From Selenomonadales bacterium UBA7018 (GTDB lineage: Bacteria; Bacillota; Negativicutes; Selenomonadales; Selenomonadaceae): a stretch of 54,953 nucleotides of DNA. Location: contig DJWY01000017.1 of assembly GCA_002448305.1 (NCBI GenBank), positions 1-54,953 of the forward strand, written 5' to 3'. Under the pieces are notes generated by a model. The model saw only the letters and a program-made list of their open reading frames with translations. It was not told the DNA's origin and made no database searches. The translations under genes and the position numbers were made by a program. Below are positions 7,605 to 15,894 of the stretch, piece by piece. Each line of letters opens with the position of its first letter. Position 1 is the first letter of the stretch.

Positions 7605-8816
7605 ATGGCGCAGGTAAGGACAAGAAAGCGCGGTAAGACATGGAGTTTTATCTTTGAGGCGGGGCAAGTCAACGGCAAGTGCAAAGTCATAGAAAAGGGC
7701 GGTTATCCGACCAAAGACGCGGCGTATAAAGCGGGCGTCGAAAAGTATACCGATTTTCTTCACGGCAATATTGGAATTACGTCGGAGGCGATTACGCTGA
7801 AAGATTTTATGACAAATTGGCTAGAAAATGTGATTGCTGTAAACGTCAAGGCGACTTCCATGCAAACCTATCAATCGATGTTCACCAACCGAATAATGCA
7901 GAGTTTAGGCGAAGTCAAAGTACAGGATTTAACCACTGCAATACTCGATAAATGGGTACGAGGTTTGCAAAAAGCAGGGTTGTCTTTTAATTCTATTTCT
8001 GCGCTACACGCTTTGCTACATCACGCACTAGATTATGCCGTCCACCCCGCACAGCTGATAAGTTCTAATCCTTCCGTTTATATCAAAGTGCCGAAGAACG
8101 CGCCAAAAAATATCGTCAAACGAACGATAATCACGACCGAGCAATTTGCCACGCTTCTTGAAAAATATCCTTTCGGTACGTCATTTTATGTTCCACTCCT
8201 ACTTTTGTATCATACGGGCATGCGAATTGGCGAAATGTTAGGATTAAATTGGTCTAGTATCGATTTCACAAATAGTAGAATAATATTGACGAGGCAAATA
8301 AGATTCTTACATAGGAGAGGTTATTATTTAACGACGTTGAAGACCAAAACAAGCGAGCGATATATTCTTATTGATGATTTTCTTTTGAGTGAATTAAAAC
8401 GTTGGCAAGCTCAACAAGTTGAAAACGAAAAACTATTCGGTGGAACATATGTTTACACTTATCTGGAAAGTGACGGGCATATAATCAGACGCGCAAAAGG
8501 CTTGCCCGCTCCCGCTGGTGAAAAAGTTTCGTTAGTTTGCACCCGTGATAACGGGAAAATAATAAGGCGAGAAAACATAGCAAAAATTTTGCAAAAAGAA
8601 GGATTAAACGCACATTCATTTAGACACACTCACGCAACACAACTAATAGAAAGTGGTGCAGAGACAAAAGGCGTGGCAGAACGATTAGGCGGCAAAAATT
8701 CCGATTCAACTTTCAGCGTCTACGTGCATAATACTTCAAAAGTACAGGAACAATTCTACAAACAACAAGAAGATGCCGCCGCGATTTTCGCGAAAATATT
8801 GCAGACAAATACTTAA
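7605..8816 (+). CDS. int: Phage-type tyrosine integrase
   Basis: A 403-residue protein with an N-terminal AP2/arm-binding region (1-60), a SAM-like core-binding domain (about 65-165) and a catalytic domain (175-390). Visible active-site residues are R207 (TGMRIGE), K248 region (KTKTSER), H337 and R340 (HSFRHTHAT) and the nucleophile Y373 (FSVYVHNT). The usual second His (LGH) appears as Gly 363 in ERLGGKN, which may weaken catalysis. It is the last prophage gene and sits 68 nt before rpe, so an attachment site is expected just after 8816, though I cannot see a repeated core within this window. Confidence 0.9.
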   Translation: MAQVRTRKRGKTWSFIFEAGQVNGKCKVIEKGGYPTKDAAYKAGVEKYTDFLHGNIGITSEAITLKDFMTNWLENVIAVNVKATSMQTYQSMFTNRIMQSLGEVKVQDLTTAILDKWVRGLQKAGLSFNSISALHALLHHALDYAVHPAQLISSNPSVYIKVPKNAPKNIVKRTIITTEQFATLLEKYPFGTSFYVPLLLLYHTGMRIGEMLGLNWSSIDFTNSRIILTRQIRFLHRRGYYLTTLKTKTSERYILIDDFLLSELKRWQAQQVENEKLFGGTYVYTYLESDGHIIRRAKGLPAPAGEKVSLVCTRDNGKIIRRENIAKILQKEGLNAHSFRHTHATQLIESGAETKGVAERLGGKNSDSTFSVYVHNTSKVQEQFYKQQEDAAAIFAKILQTNT

Positions 8817-8883
8817 TGCAAACAAATAGCGGACAAATTTAAAAATGCTATTGATAAATTAACGATTTAAGGAGGAAAAATTA

Positions 8884-9570
8884 ATGGCAACAATAATGGC
8901 ACCGTCGATATTGTCAGCGGATTTCGCGCACCTTGCCGACGAAGTCAAAAAAGTTACGGAGGCGGGCGCGGAATACGTTCACATTGACGTTATGGACGGA
9001 ACTTTTGTCCCCGAAATTACAATCGGGGCGGGCGTCGTCAAGTGTTTGCGCAAAGTTACGGACGCGATTTTGGACGTTCACTTAATGGTTGAACACCCCG
9101 AAACACAAATTGAAAGTTTTGCCAAAGCGGGCGCGGATATTATAACTTTCCACGTCGAGGCGACTAATCACGCGCACCGCGTTATACAAAAAATTCACGA
9201 GCTGGGTTGCAAAGCGGGCGTCGCGCTCAATCCCGGCACGTCACTTAGCGCAATCGAAGAGCTAATCGAAGATGCTGACATGGTTTTGGTTATGACTGTC
9301 AATCCGGGCTACGGCGGGCAGAAATTTATTGAATCAATGCTCGGCAAAATTCACATGCTTTATCATATGATTGAGGAAATGGAAACGACTTGCGACATTG
9401 AAGTTGACGGCGGAATTAATACTGAAACTTCGGTTGACGTGCGCGAGGCGGGTGCAAATGTTTTAGTAGCAGGTTCAGCTGTTTACGGCGCAAAGGACGT
9501 TGCGCAGGCGATTAAAGATATTCGCGGCAAGGAAATTGTCCATCATCACCACGAGGACGACGATTTATGA
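8884..9570 (+). CDS. rpe: Ribulose-phosphate 3-epimerase
   Basis: Interconverts ribulose 5-phosphate and xylulose 5-phosphate in the pentose phosphate pathway. The 228-residue TIM barrel shows the family motifs in order: MAPSILSADFAHL, HIDVMDGTFVP, DVHLMVEHP, HVEA, MTVNPGYGGQ, EVDGGIN. The metal-binding His/Asp pairs (HIDVMD, DVHLM, DGG) are intact. It ends with an unusual acidic/histidine tail (HHHHEDDDL) not needed by the fold. ATG 8884 follows AAGGAGG. Its stop overlaps the start of the histidinol-phosphatase gene (ATGA). Confidence 0.97.
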   Translation: MATIMAPSILSADFAHLADEVKKVTEAGAEYVHIDVMDGTFVPEITIGAGVVKCLRKVTDAILDVHLMVEHPETQIESFAKAGADIITFHVEATNHAHRVIQKIHELGCKAGVALNPGTSLSAIEELIEDADMVLVMTVNPGYGGQKFIESMLGKIHMLYHMIEEMETTCDIEVDGGINTETSVDVREAGANVLVAGSAVYGAKDVAQAIKDIRGKEIVHHHHEDDDL

Positions 9571-10334
9571 TTTTCGATTCGCACATACACACGAAATTTT
9601 CTGCGGATTCAAAAATGCTTGCGGCGGAAGTTCTCGACAAAGCGCAGAGTTTAAATTTGGGCGTCGTGTTCACGGAGCATTTCGATTACGGACTTGAACT
9701 CGACGGCAGGAAATTTGAATTCAACTCTGCCGATTACATGAACGAATATAAAAATCTGCGCGGGGAAAAAGTCAGATTGGGTGTCGAAGTCGGCTTGAGG
9801 AAATTTGCGCGGGCGGCTAATTCGGATTTTATCGGGCAAGCTGATTTTGATTTTGTAATTGGCTCGATTCACCTTGTCGATGATTTGGACATTTATTATC
9901 CCGAATTTTACGCTGACAAGGATAAGGCGACGGCTTATCGGAAATATTTTGAGCAAATGGCGCAGGAAATAGCTATTGCAGATTTTGACGCGCTGGGTCA
10001 TATCGATTACATTTGCCGCGCCGCGCCCTATGATAATCCCGAAATTGATTATCCGGCGTTTAAGGCGCAGATTGATGAAGTTTTAAAAATCGTCGTGGAG
10101 CGCGGAAAAGTTTTGGAATTGAATACGCGCCGCTTTGATAAATCGCGTGCTGTTGAAGAATTAATTCTGGTTTATAAAAAGTATCGTGAACTCGGCGGGC
10201 GATTCGTTACGATAGGTTCGGACGCGCACAGGGTCGAAGCGGTCGGGAATTATTTTGAACGCGCTTTGGATTTTGTTCGCGAACTTAACTTGACGCCCGT
10301 AACTTTCCACGAGCGCAAGCTTGAAAAATTTTGA
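9567..10334 (+). CDS. hisJ: PHP-family histidinol-phosphatase
   Basis: A 255-residue PHP-domain phosphoesterase. The metal-binding motif at the N-terminus is DSHIHTKFSADS, followed by FTEHFDYG, GVEVGL, IGSIHLVDD, ALGHIDYICR and GSDAHRVEAVG, which is the HisJ set. It would dephosphorylate histidinol phosphate in histidine synthesis. Translational overlap with rpe suggests one transcript. No other his genes are near, so a different small phosphorylated substrate cannot be excluded. Confidence 0.85.
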   Translation: MIFDSHIHTKFSADSKMLAAEVLDKAQSLNLGVVFTEHFDYGLELDGRKFEFNSADYMNEYKNLRGEKVRLGVEVGLRKFARAANSDFIGQADFDFVIGSIHLVDDLDIYYPEFYADKDKATAYRKYFEQMAQEIAIADFDALGHIDYICRAAPYDNPEIDYPAFKAQIDEVLKIVVERGKVLELNTRRFDKSRAVEELILVYKKYRELGGRFVTIGSDAHRVEAVGNYFERALDFVRELNLTPVTFHERKLEKF

Positions 10335-10351
10335 CACTGGAAATAAAATTA

Positions 10352-10378
10352 GCTCAAGAAATAATCTTGGGCATTTTT
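10352..10378 (+). terminator. Rho-independent terminator after hisJ
   Basis: GCTCAAGA, five-base loop, TCTTGGGC (8-bp stem with one G-T pair), then ATTTTT. It separates rpe-hisJ from the PTS gene, whose ATG is 31 bp further on. Confidence 0.75.
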
Positions 10379-10408
10379 AATTTAAAAGGAAGTTAAAGGA
10401 TAATCACA

Positions 10409-11968
10409 ATGAAAAATTTTTCTCTAGGACAAGACAACTCCATATTTGCGGCACTGCAGGATTTTGGCAAAGCCTTAATGTTACCGATAGCAATTTTGCC
10501 GGCGGCAGGGTTTTTACTCGGCATAGGCGGTGCGCTATCTAATCCAAACACGATTAACGCTTACCCGTTCTTAGATGAGTATTGGTTGCAAGATATTTTT
10601 CTAATAATGGCGGGTTCGGGCGAAATTGTCTTTGCGAACTTGCCAATACTTTTCGCAGTGAGTTTAGCGGTCGGCTTATCGAAGACGGACAAAGGAACAG
10701 TCGGTGTGGCGGCGGTTTTGTCCATGCTGATAATGAACGCGACGATTAACGCTTGCTTGAAGATAACGCAGGAGTTAGCAGAAGATAATTTAACGAGCGC
10801 GGGACAAGGGCTTTGCTTAGGCATTCAAACTTTGGAGACGGGCGTTTTTAGCGGAATATTGATTGGGATATTGACTGCCTGGCTTCATAAAAATTTTTAT
10901 AAGACTGAACTGCCGCCTTTCCTAGCTTTTTTCAGCGGCTCGCGTTTCGTCCCGATGATTTGTGCACTCGGAGCAATGTGTCTGGGAATAGAAATGTACG
11001 TTATCTGGCCATATTTCCAAGAAAAAATTTTTTCAATCGGCGGCTTTTTTTCTTCGACAGGCTATATTGGAACGTTGATTTACGGATTTTTCCTGCGAAT
11101 GCTAGGACCTTTCGGACTGCACCACATTTTCTATCTACCTTTTTGGACGACAGCACTTGGCGGAAGCGAAATAATCAACGGGCAACTTATTGAGGGGACG
11201 CAGAGAATATTTTTCGCGCAACTTAGTGACCCTAACACAGTGAAATATTACGAAGGAATTTCGCGCTTTATGTCAGGGCGATTTATAACGATGATGTTCG
11301 GGCTAGTTGGAGCCGCCTTCGCAATGTACAAAACTGCTAAGCCGAAAAATAGAAAACTTATCGGCGGCATGCTCTTTTCTGCCGCGTTGACTTCATTTTT
11401 GACGGGGATAACTGAGCCGCTCGAATTTTCATTTTTATTCGTTGCTCCAATGCTTTACGTCCTGCACGCCTTCTTTGACGGTTGCGCGTTCATGATGGCG
11501 CACATTTTCCAAATCACAATCGGACAAACATTTTCGGGCGGACTGATTGATTTTATCTTATTCGGCATTATGCAGGGCGATGCCAAAACAAATTGGATAT
11601 ACGTACCGATGATAGGTGTACCGTGGTTTTTCCTGTACTATTTCTCGTTCAAGTACCTTATAGAAAAATACAATTTCATGACGCCGGGTAGAGACGAAGA
11701 GGCAAATATAACGCCTGAAAAAAATTTGAGCGACGCCGAACAAATAAAATTAATTGTAACGGGCTTAGGCGGGCGAAGTAATATTGATTCAATGGATTGT
11801 TGCATAACGCGGTTGCGCGTGACGGTCAAAGAGGCTTTACTTGTCAACGAAGAAGTTTTAATTGCTAGCGGGGCTAAGGGCGTCCTTCAACACGGCGTCG
11901 GCGTACAGATTATTTACGGTCCTCAAGTCGCAGTCATAAAAAATAAATTGGAAGAGGCGATAAGTTAG
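10409..11968 (+). CDS. PTS permease EIICB, glucose/maltose/GlcNAc superfamily
   Basis: A 519-residue inner-membrane sugar transporter. The EIIC domain (about 1-420) starts with FGKALMLPIAILPAAGFLLG and contains LRMLGPFGLHHIFYLPFW and the substrate loop GITEPLEFSFLFVAP. The C-terminal EIIB domain (about 440-519) carries the phosphorylated Cys in SMDCCITRLRVTV. No EIIA domain is fused, so it must borrow one from another protein. The order C-B and the GITEP motif fit the MalX/PtsG/NagE group, but the exact sugar cannot be told from sequence alone. The nearest PTS-related regulator in the window is 39 kb away. Confidence 0.88.
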   Translation: MKNFSLGQDNSIFAALQDFGKALMLPIAILPAAGFLLGIGGALSNPNTINAYPFLDEYWLQDIFLIMAGSGEIVFANLPILFAVSLAVGLSKTDKGTVGVAAVLSMLIMNATINACLKITQELAEDNLTSAGQGLCLGIQTLETGVFSGILIGILTAWLHKNFYKTELPPFLAFFSGSRFVPMICALGAMCLGIEMYVIWPYFQEKIFSIGGFFSSTGYIGTLIYGFFLRMLGPFGLHHIFYLPFWTTALGGSEIINGQLIEGTQRIFFAQLSDPNTVKYYEGISRFMSGRFITMMFGLVGAAFAMYKTAKPKNRKLIGGMLFSAALTSFLTGITEPLEFSFLFVAPMLYVLHAFFDGCAFMMAHIFQITIGQTFSGGLIDFILFGIMQGDAKTNWIYVPMIGVPWFFLYYFSFKYLIEKYNFMTPGRDEEANITPEKNLSDAEQIKLIVTGLGGRSNIDSMDCCITRLRVTVKEALLVNEEVLIASGAKGVLQHGVGVQIIYGPQVAVIKNKLEEAIS

Positions 11969-11983
11969 AAAGGAACGATTAAA

Positions 11984-12418
11984 ATGACTGAACAGGAGAA
12001 AATCAATTTTGAAACGCAAAAACAGTTAGCAATGCAGGATGCCAAATTTGCAATGTTCATGCATGAACTTCAGCAACAACGCGAAGATATAAGACGTGCG
12101 CAGGAAAAGCACGACGCTGACATGAGAGCCGCGCAAGCTAAGCACGACGCCGATATGAAAGCCGCGCAGACTAAGCACGACGCCGACATTAAGGAAATTC
12201 GTAACGATATGAAAGAACTTCGCAACGAAATTCGCGACGCGCTTAAAAATTTGCAAGGTTTGACAATAGCAGCAATGGTGGGAATAGCGGCGGTCACGGT
12301 TGGCGTATTAAGCTTTTTGTGGTCAACGACAGGAGGTATGCAACCGCCACCGCAAACACAATCAATTTATCAAATGCCCCCGAATTATCAAGCTACGCCG
12401 GAGCAACCAGCGCAATAA
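11984..12418 (+). CDS. Coiled-coil membrane protein with 11-residue repeats
   Basis: A 144-residue protein following the PTS gene by 15 nt with its own AAAGGAACG site. Residues 20-90 are a charged coiled coil including three tandem 11-residue units (KHDADMRAAQA, KHDADMKAAQT, KHDADIKEIRN). A single membrane helix follows (about 93-112, LTIAAMVGIAAVTVGVLSFL), then a Pro/Gln-rich tail (PPPQTQ...PPNYQATPEQPAQ). I do not recognise a family. Its position suggests co-transcription with the permease. Confidence 0.65.
   Translation: MTEQEKINFETQKQLAMQDAKFAMFMHELQQQREDIRRAQEKHDADMRAAQAKHDADMKAAQTKHDADIKEIRNDMKELRNEIRDALKNLQGLTIAAMVGIAAVTVGVLSFLWSTTGGMQPPPQTQSIYQMPPNYQATPEQPAQ
12107..12205 (+). repeat. 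Three 33-bp in-frame tandem repeats
   Basis: Each unit begins AAGCACGACGC and encodes KHDAD(M/I)(R/K)..., a hendecad (11-residue) coiled-coil period. Copy number could vary by slippage, changing coil length in steps of one unit. Confidence 0.8.
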
Positions 12419-12437
12419 ATCTGCACGGCGGCGAATT

Positions 12438-12466
12438 TTGACTTGCTAAAAGTTTTCGTGTAAAAT
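12438..12466 (+). promoter_or_regulatory. Promoter of the purine permease gene
   Basis: TTGACT (12438-12443), a 17-bp spacer, TAAAAT (12461-12466), 35 bp before the ATG. The 83-bp gap has no room for a purine riboswitch and shows no such motif. Confidence 0.75.
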
Positions 12467-12501
12467 TCTTTCCATAATCTTGCTTCGGAAAGGAGCTCTA
12501 T

Positions 12502-13863
12502 ATGGAAAAATTTTTTGAACTCAAAGAACGCGGCACGGATATTAAGACAGAGATTATGGCGGGCATTACAACGTTTATGACTATGGCTTATATCTTGGCG
12601 GTCAACCCAATTATTTTGGGTGCGTCGGGCATGGATACGGGCGCGATTTTTACGGCGACTGCGCTAGCTTCGGCATTTGCAACTTTTATTATGGCACTCC
12701 TTGCGAATATGCCTTTTGTCCTATCGGCGGGCATGGGGCTAAATGCCTACTTTGCTTATACGGTCGTAATCGGTATGGGCTATACATGGCAACAAGCACT
12801 AGCGGCAATTTTCGTTGAGGGTGTCATTTTTATTTTCCTGTCGCTTGTGAATATTCGCGAGGCTATTTTTAATGCAATCCCGCCGTCGCTGAAAATTGCG
12901 GTCTCCGTCGGCATAGGGCTTTTCATAAGTTTTATTGGATTGCAAAACGCGCACATTGTCGTTGCGGGACCAACGCTCGTCACGCTCTATTCTTTCAAAG
13001 GTTCAATCGAAAGCGGCATGTTTCATTCGGAAGGAATAACAGTATTATTCGCACTAATCGGCTTGCTCGTAACTTCTTTCCTGCTGATTAAAAATATCAA
13101 AGGCTCAGTTCTATTCGGAATAATTCTAACATGGGGTTTAGGCATGATTTGCCAAGCGATAGGGCTTTACGTTCCCGATCCCGACAAAGGATTTTTCAGC
13201 CTGTTTCCTTCAGGAATAATATCAATGCCGGCGTCGCTTGAGCCAACGTTAATGCAAGTCGATTTCAGCTCGGTATTATCATTTGAATTTTTCACGGTGC
13301 TAATGGCGTTCTTATTCGTCGACCTTTTCGACACAATCGGAACGGTCATTGGTTGCGCGTCGAAAGCTAATCTTCTCGACAAAGACGGCAAGCTCCCCAA
13401 AGTCAAGCAGGTTTTATTGACTGACGCAATCGGAACGACGGCAGGTTCATTAATGGGCACTTCGACAATAACGACCTTTGTTGAGTCTTCGGCGGGCATA
13501 GCTGAAGGCGGCAAGACGGGCTTAACGGCATTGACGGCGGGCTTTTTATTTCTAGCGGCGTTATTCTTCTCGCCAGTCTTCTTAGCAATTCCGGCATTCG
13601 CGACGGCTCCCGCGCTAATAATCGTTGGCTTTTTGATGATGCAACAGGTTGCTAAAATCAGCTGGACGGAAGATTCACTGACGGCAATTCCCGCCTACAT
13701 AACGATTTTCTCAATGGCATTCATGTATTCAATTTCGGAGGGAATTTGCTTCGGCGTCATCTCCTACACAATCCTGCATGTATTCGCGGGCAAGGGCAAA
13801 GACGTTACGCCGCTCATGTACATTTTGACGATATTATTTATCTTGAAGTATACGTTCCTTTGA
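12502..13863 (+). CDS. NCS2/AzgA-family purine permease
   Basis: A 453-residue inner-membrane transporter with about 12-14 helices. It starts MEKFFELKERGTDIKTEIMA and shows AzgA/PbuG hallmarks: GITTFMTMAYILAVNP, FVLSAGMGLNAYFAYTVV, DLFDTIGTVIGCASKA and GTSTITTFVESSAGIAEGG. Family members import adenine, guanine or hypoxanthine with protons. The adenine deaminase gene begins 17 nt downstream, so adenine uptake followed by deamination to hypoxanthine is the likely path. A good sigma70-type promoter lies just upstream. Confidence 0.93.
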   Translation: MEKFFELKERGTDIKTEIMAGITTFMTMAYILAVNPIILGASGMDTGAIFTATALASAFATFIMALLANMPFVLSAGMGLNAYFAYTVVIGMGYTWQQALAAIFVEGVIFIFLSLVNIREAIFNAIPPSLKIAVSVGIGLFISFIGLQNAHIVVAGPTLVTLYSFKGSIESGMFHSEGITVLFALIGLLVTSFLLIKNIKGSVLFGIILTWGLGMICQAIGLYVPDPDKGFFSLFPSGIISMPASLEPTLMQVDFSSVLSFEFFTVLMAFLFVDLFDTIGTVIGCASKANLLDKDGKLPKVKQVLLTDAIGTTAGSLMGTSTITTFVESSAGIAEGGKTGLTALTAGFLFLAALFFSPVFLAIPAFATAPALIIVGFLMMQQVAKISWTEDSLTAIPAYITIFSMAFMYSISEGICFGVISYTILHVFAGKGKDVTPLMYILTILFILKYTFL

Positions 13864-13880
13864 TTAGCGGAGATTTTGTT

Positions 13881-15617
13881 ATGACGAAAAATGAATTGAA
13901 AAATATAATCGCGGCGGCAACGGGCAGAATCAAAGCCGACCTTGTGATAAAAAATTGCCGGATTGTCAACGTGTTGAGCGGAGAAATTACTTCGGGCGAA
14001 GTCGCGATTTATAACGGAAAAATTATCGGCATGGGTGCAAATGAATACGACGGCGAGAAAGTTTTCGACGCGGACGGGAAATATCTTGCGCCTGGCTTTA
14101 TCGATGGGCATATTCATATTGAATCGTCATACATAAGCCCCGAACAGCTCGCCAGAATTATCGTTCCATGCGGCACGACTTTAATTATTGCCGACCCGCA
14201 CGAAATCGCAAACGTTTGCGGGCTTAAAGGTTTGCGCTATATGCTTGACGCCGCGAAACGAACTAAACTTAATATCGTTTATGCGATGCCTAGTTGCGTA
14301 CCTGCGACGCCTTTTGAGGATGCGGGTGCGGTGATTGAGGCGGTGGATATGAAAGAACTTCTCGACGATGAAAATTTCTTTGGGCTTGGGGAATTCATGA
14401 ATGCGCCGGGCATAATCAACTGCGACGATAAAGCTTTGGATAAAATTTTGCTTGCAACGAATATGGGCAAACTTATCGACGGGCACGCGCCGAAATTGAC
14501 AGGAAAAGACTTGAACGCATATTTAAGCGCGGGCGTGGGCGGCGACCATGAATGCACGACTATTGAAGAAATGAACGAACGCATTGCAAAGGGCATGTAC
14601 GTTTTGATTCGCGAAGGTTCTGCTTGCCACGATTTGAAGACGTTAATTAAGGGTGTGACGCCTGCGAACAGCCGCCGTGTTTTATTATGCTCGGACGACT
14701 GCCAGCCGAAAACTATTTTGGAACTCGGACATATGGATAAAAATATCAGAATGTGCGTCGAGGAAGGTCTTGACCCGATAACGTCAATTCAAATGGCGAC
14801 AATAAATGCTGCGGAATCGGTCGGAATTTACGACAGAGGCTTTATAGGCATTGGTGCGCACGCGGATTTAGTTTTGCTTGACGATTTGAAAAATTTCCAC
14901 GTCGACAGAGTTTGGATAGGCGGCGAGCTTGTCGCGGAGAATGGAAAATATTTGCCCGAATTTATTCCTGCTGATTTTTCGAGTGTTCGCGGCAGTGTCA
15001 GAGTTAAAAATTTTTCCGCTGACCGTTTAAAAATGCATTTGAATAGCGACAAAGTTAATGTGATTAAGATTTTGCCGGGCGGCGTTGTGAGCAAAAAAAT
15101 TATCGCCGAAGTTAAGCGCGATGAAAAAGGCGATTTTATTTTTGACTCCGCGCAGGACATTTGCAAAGTCGCGGTGATTGAACGTCATCACGAGACGGGC
15201 AAAATTGGCTTAGGACTTTTGAGCGGCTACGGAATAAAGCGCGGCGCGATTGCGGTTTCAGTTTCGCACGATTCGCATAACATAATTGCGGCGGGTGTCA
15301 GCAACGAAGAAATTTTCTGCGCAGTCGAAGCACTAATCAAAATGGAAGGCGGCATGGTTTTAGTCAAGGACGGCAAAATTATTTCAATGATACCGTTGCT
15401 AATTGCTGGCTTAATGAGCGACTTAACAGGCGAAGAGCTCAAAGAAAAACTTGACGCCCTTCACGAAAAAGCGCATGCCGAACTTGGAATCAGCAAAGAC
15501 GTAGAACCAGTTATGACGCTAACTTTTATGTCCCTGCCGGTTATCCCGGAAATAAAATTGACGGCGCGTGGGCTCTTCGATTACGATAGTTTTAATTTCA
15601 TACCGCTCGAAGCTTGA
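13881..15617 (+). CDS. ade: Adenine deaminase
   Basis: Converts adenine to hypoxanthine plus ammonia for purine salvage. The 578-residue amidohydrolase shows the metal-binding PGFIDGHIHIESS near residue 80, then IADPHEIANVCG, GVGGDHECTT, LCSDDCQP and, in the C-terminal domain, GLLSGYGIKRGAIAVSVSHD, all typical of Ade/AdeC. The start is ATG 13881 after GCGGAG. The frame is open further upstream, but that part lies in the permease gene and has no family similarity. It is co-transcribed with the permease. Confidence 0.95.
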   Translation: MTKNELKNIIAAATGRIKADLVIKNCRIVNVLSGEITSGEVAIYNGKIIGMGANEYDGEKVFDADGKYLAPGFIDGHIHIESSYISPEQLARIIVPCGTTLIIADPHEIANVCGLKGLRYMLDAAKRTKLNIVYAMPSCVPATPFEDAGAVIEAVDMKELLDDENFFGLGEFMNAPGIINCDDKALDKILLATNMGKLIDGHAPKLTGKDLNAYLSAGVGGDHECTTIEEMNERIAKGMYVLIREGSACHDLKTLIKGVTPANSRRVLLCSDDCQPKTILELGHMDKNIRMCVEEGLDPITSIQMATINAAESVGIYDRGFIGIGAHADLVLLDDLKNFHVDRVWIGGELVAENGKYLPEFIPADFSSVRGSVRVKNFSADRLKMHLNSDKVNVIKILPGGVVSKKIIAEVKRDEKGDFIFDSAQDICKVAVIERHHETGKIGLGLLSGYGIKRGAIAVSVSHDSHNIIAAGVSNEEIFCAVEALIKMEGGMVLVKDGKIISMIPLLIAGLMSDLTGEELKEKLDALHEKAHAELGISKDVEPVMTLTFMSLPVIPEIKLTARGLFDYDSFNFIPLEA

Positions 15618-15642
15618 AAAGTTTTCTAAGCCGTGATATTAT
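15614..15642 (+). promoter_or_regulatory. Promoter of the small antisense (antitoxin) RNA
   Basis: TTGAAA (15614-15619), a 17-bp spacer, TATTAT (15637-15642). Transcription should begin near 15649. The -35 overlaps the adenine deaminase stop codon, so the RNA gene is packed against ade. Confidence 0.7.
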
Positions 15643-15696
15643 CTGTGCAGTTAAAAAAGGCAATTTTTATGGCAGGACGTCGGTAATGCACCGGCT

Positions 15697-15715
15697 CCCT
15701 CTCGATATTAGTTAC
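15697..15715 (+). repeat. Direct repeats pairing antitoxin RNA with toxin mRNA
   Basis: CCCTCTCGA at 15697-15705 recurs at 15851-15859, over the toxin Shine-Dalgarno. TTAGTTAC at 15708-15715 recurs at 15761-15768, over the toxin stop codon. Both copies have the same orientation on the plus strand, so RNA from one copy is complementary to RNA made from the opposite strand at the other. Confidence 0.7.
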
Positions 15716-15731
15716 TGGTAAAATCGATTAG

Positions 15732-15754
15732 AAGCCGTCTCGCAAACGGCTTTT
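15732..15754. terminator. Shared hairpin terminator between convergent RNAs
   Basis: AAGCCGT, seven-base loop, ACGGCTT forms a 7-bp perfect stem followed by TT on the plus strand; the minus strand sees the same stem followed by CTAATCGATTTT. It lies between the 3' ends of the toxin and antitoxin RNAs and can serve both. Confidence 0.6.
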
Positions 15755-15760
15755 CTGCAC

Positions 15761-15841
15761 TTAGTTACCTAAGTACATGAGTAGTGTCAGGATAGTTTGA
15801 ATAAGACTTAGAATAAGTTGGAACCATTGAAATTTTTCCAT
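15761..15841 (-). CDS. 26-residue hydrophobic peptide, candidate type I toxin
   Basis: ATG 15841 opens MEKFQWFQLILSLIQ..., a 26-residue peptide that is one membrane helix ending MYLGN. A near-perfect Shine-Dalgarno (AGGGGGTGA) lies 5 nt upstream, and a sigma70-like promoter lies upstream of that. Small type I toxins of Firmicutes (Fst, TxpA, BsrG types) are single-helix peptides that insert in the membrane. This one is not obviously homologous to those I know and lacks the charged C-terminal tail of Fst. It is too short to be found by standard gene callers. The convergent RNA with matching repeats strongly supports a regulated toxin. Confidence 0.65.
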   Translation of the reverse strand: MEKFQWFQLILSLIQTILTLLMYLGN

Positions 15842-15848
15842 GACATCA

Positions 15849-15868
15849 CCCCCTCTCGAAAGAGGAGA
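15849..15868 (-). promoter_or_regulatory. UUCG hairpin burying the toxin Shine-Dalgarno
   Basis: On the minus strand TCTCCTCT pairs with AGAGGGGG around a UUCG tetraloop (8 bp including two G-U pairs). The 3' arm is the toxin ribosome-binding site, so translation should be self-inhibited. The tetraloop and 3' arm are complementary to CCCTCTCGA of the antitoxin RNA. Confidence 0.65.
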
Positions 15869-15894
15869 GCTGGTACCTTCGACCTGCCTCGCTG

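Larger units (their letters stand above)
15649..15757 (+). ncRNA. Candidate type I antitoxin RNA
   Basis: A ~110-nt RNA predicted from a strong promoter to the hairpin at 15732-15752. It holds side by side two short sequences, CCCTCTCGA (15697-15705) and TTAGTTAC (15708-15715), that recur on the same strand within the convergent toxin gene. The RNA can therefore base-pair with the toxin Shine-Dalgarno hairpin and with the end of the toxin reading frame. This is the layout of the Fst/par class, where the antitoxin pairs through direct repeats and through the shared terminator. No convincing ORF was seen in it. The assignment is inference from sequence. Confidence 0.6.

Noticed and set aside
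8817..8883. Attachment site core between int and rpe
   Set aside because: The site is expected here, but the other end of the prophage is outside the window, so no repeated core can be shown.
12419..12501. Purine riboswitch before the purine permease
   Set aside because: The gap is 83 bp and contains a promoter and ribosome site but no aptamer-like pattern.
13746..13880. Upstream extension of the adenine deaminase frame
   Set aside because: It lies within the permease gene, has no family similarity, and ATG 13881 has a ribosome site and the normal N-terminus.
15649..15730. Short peptide frame inside the candidate antitoxin RNA
   Set aside because: An ATG near 15669 lacks a suitable ribosome site; the repeats and terminator support a non-coding role.
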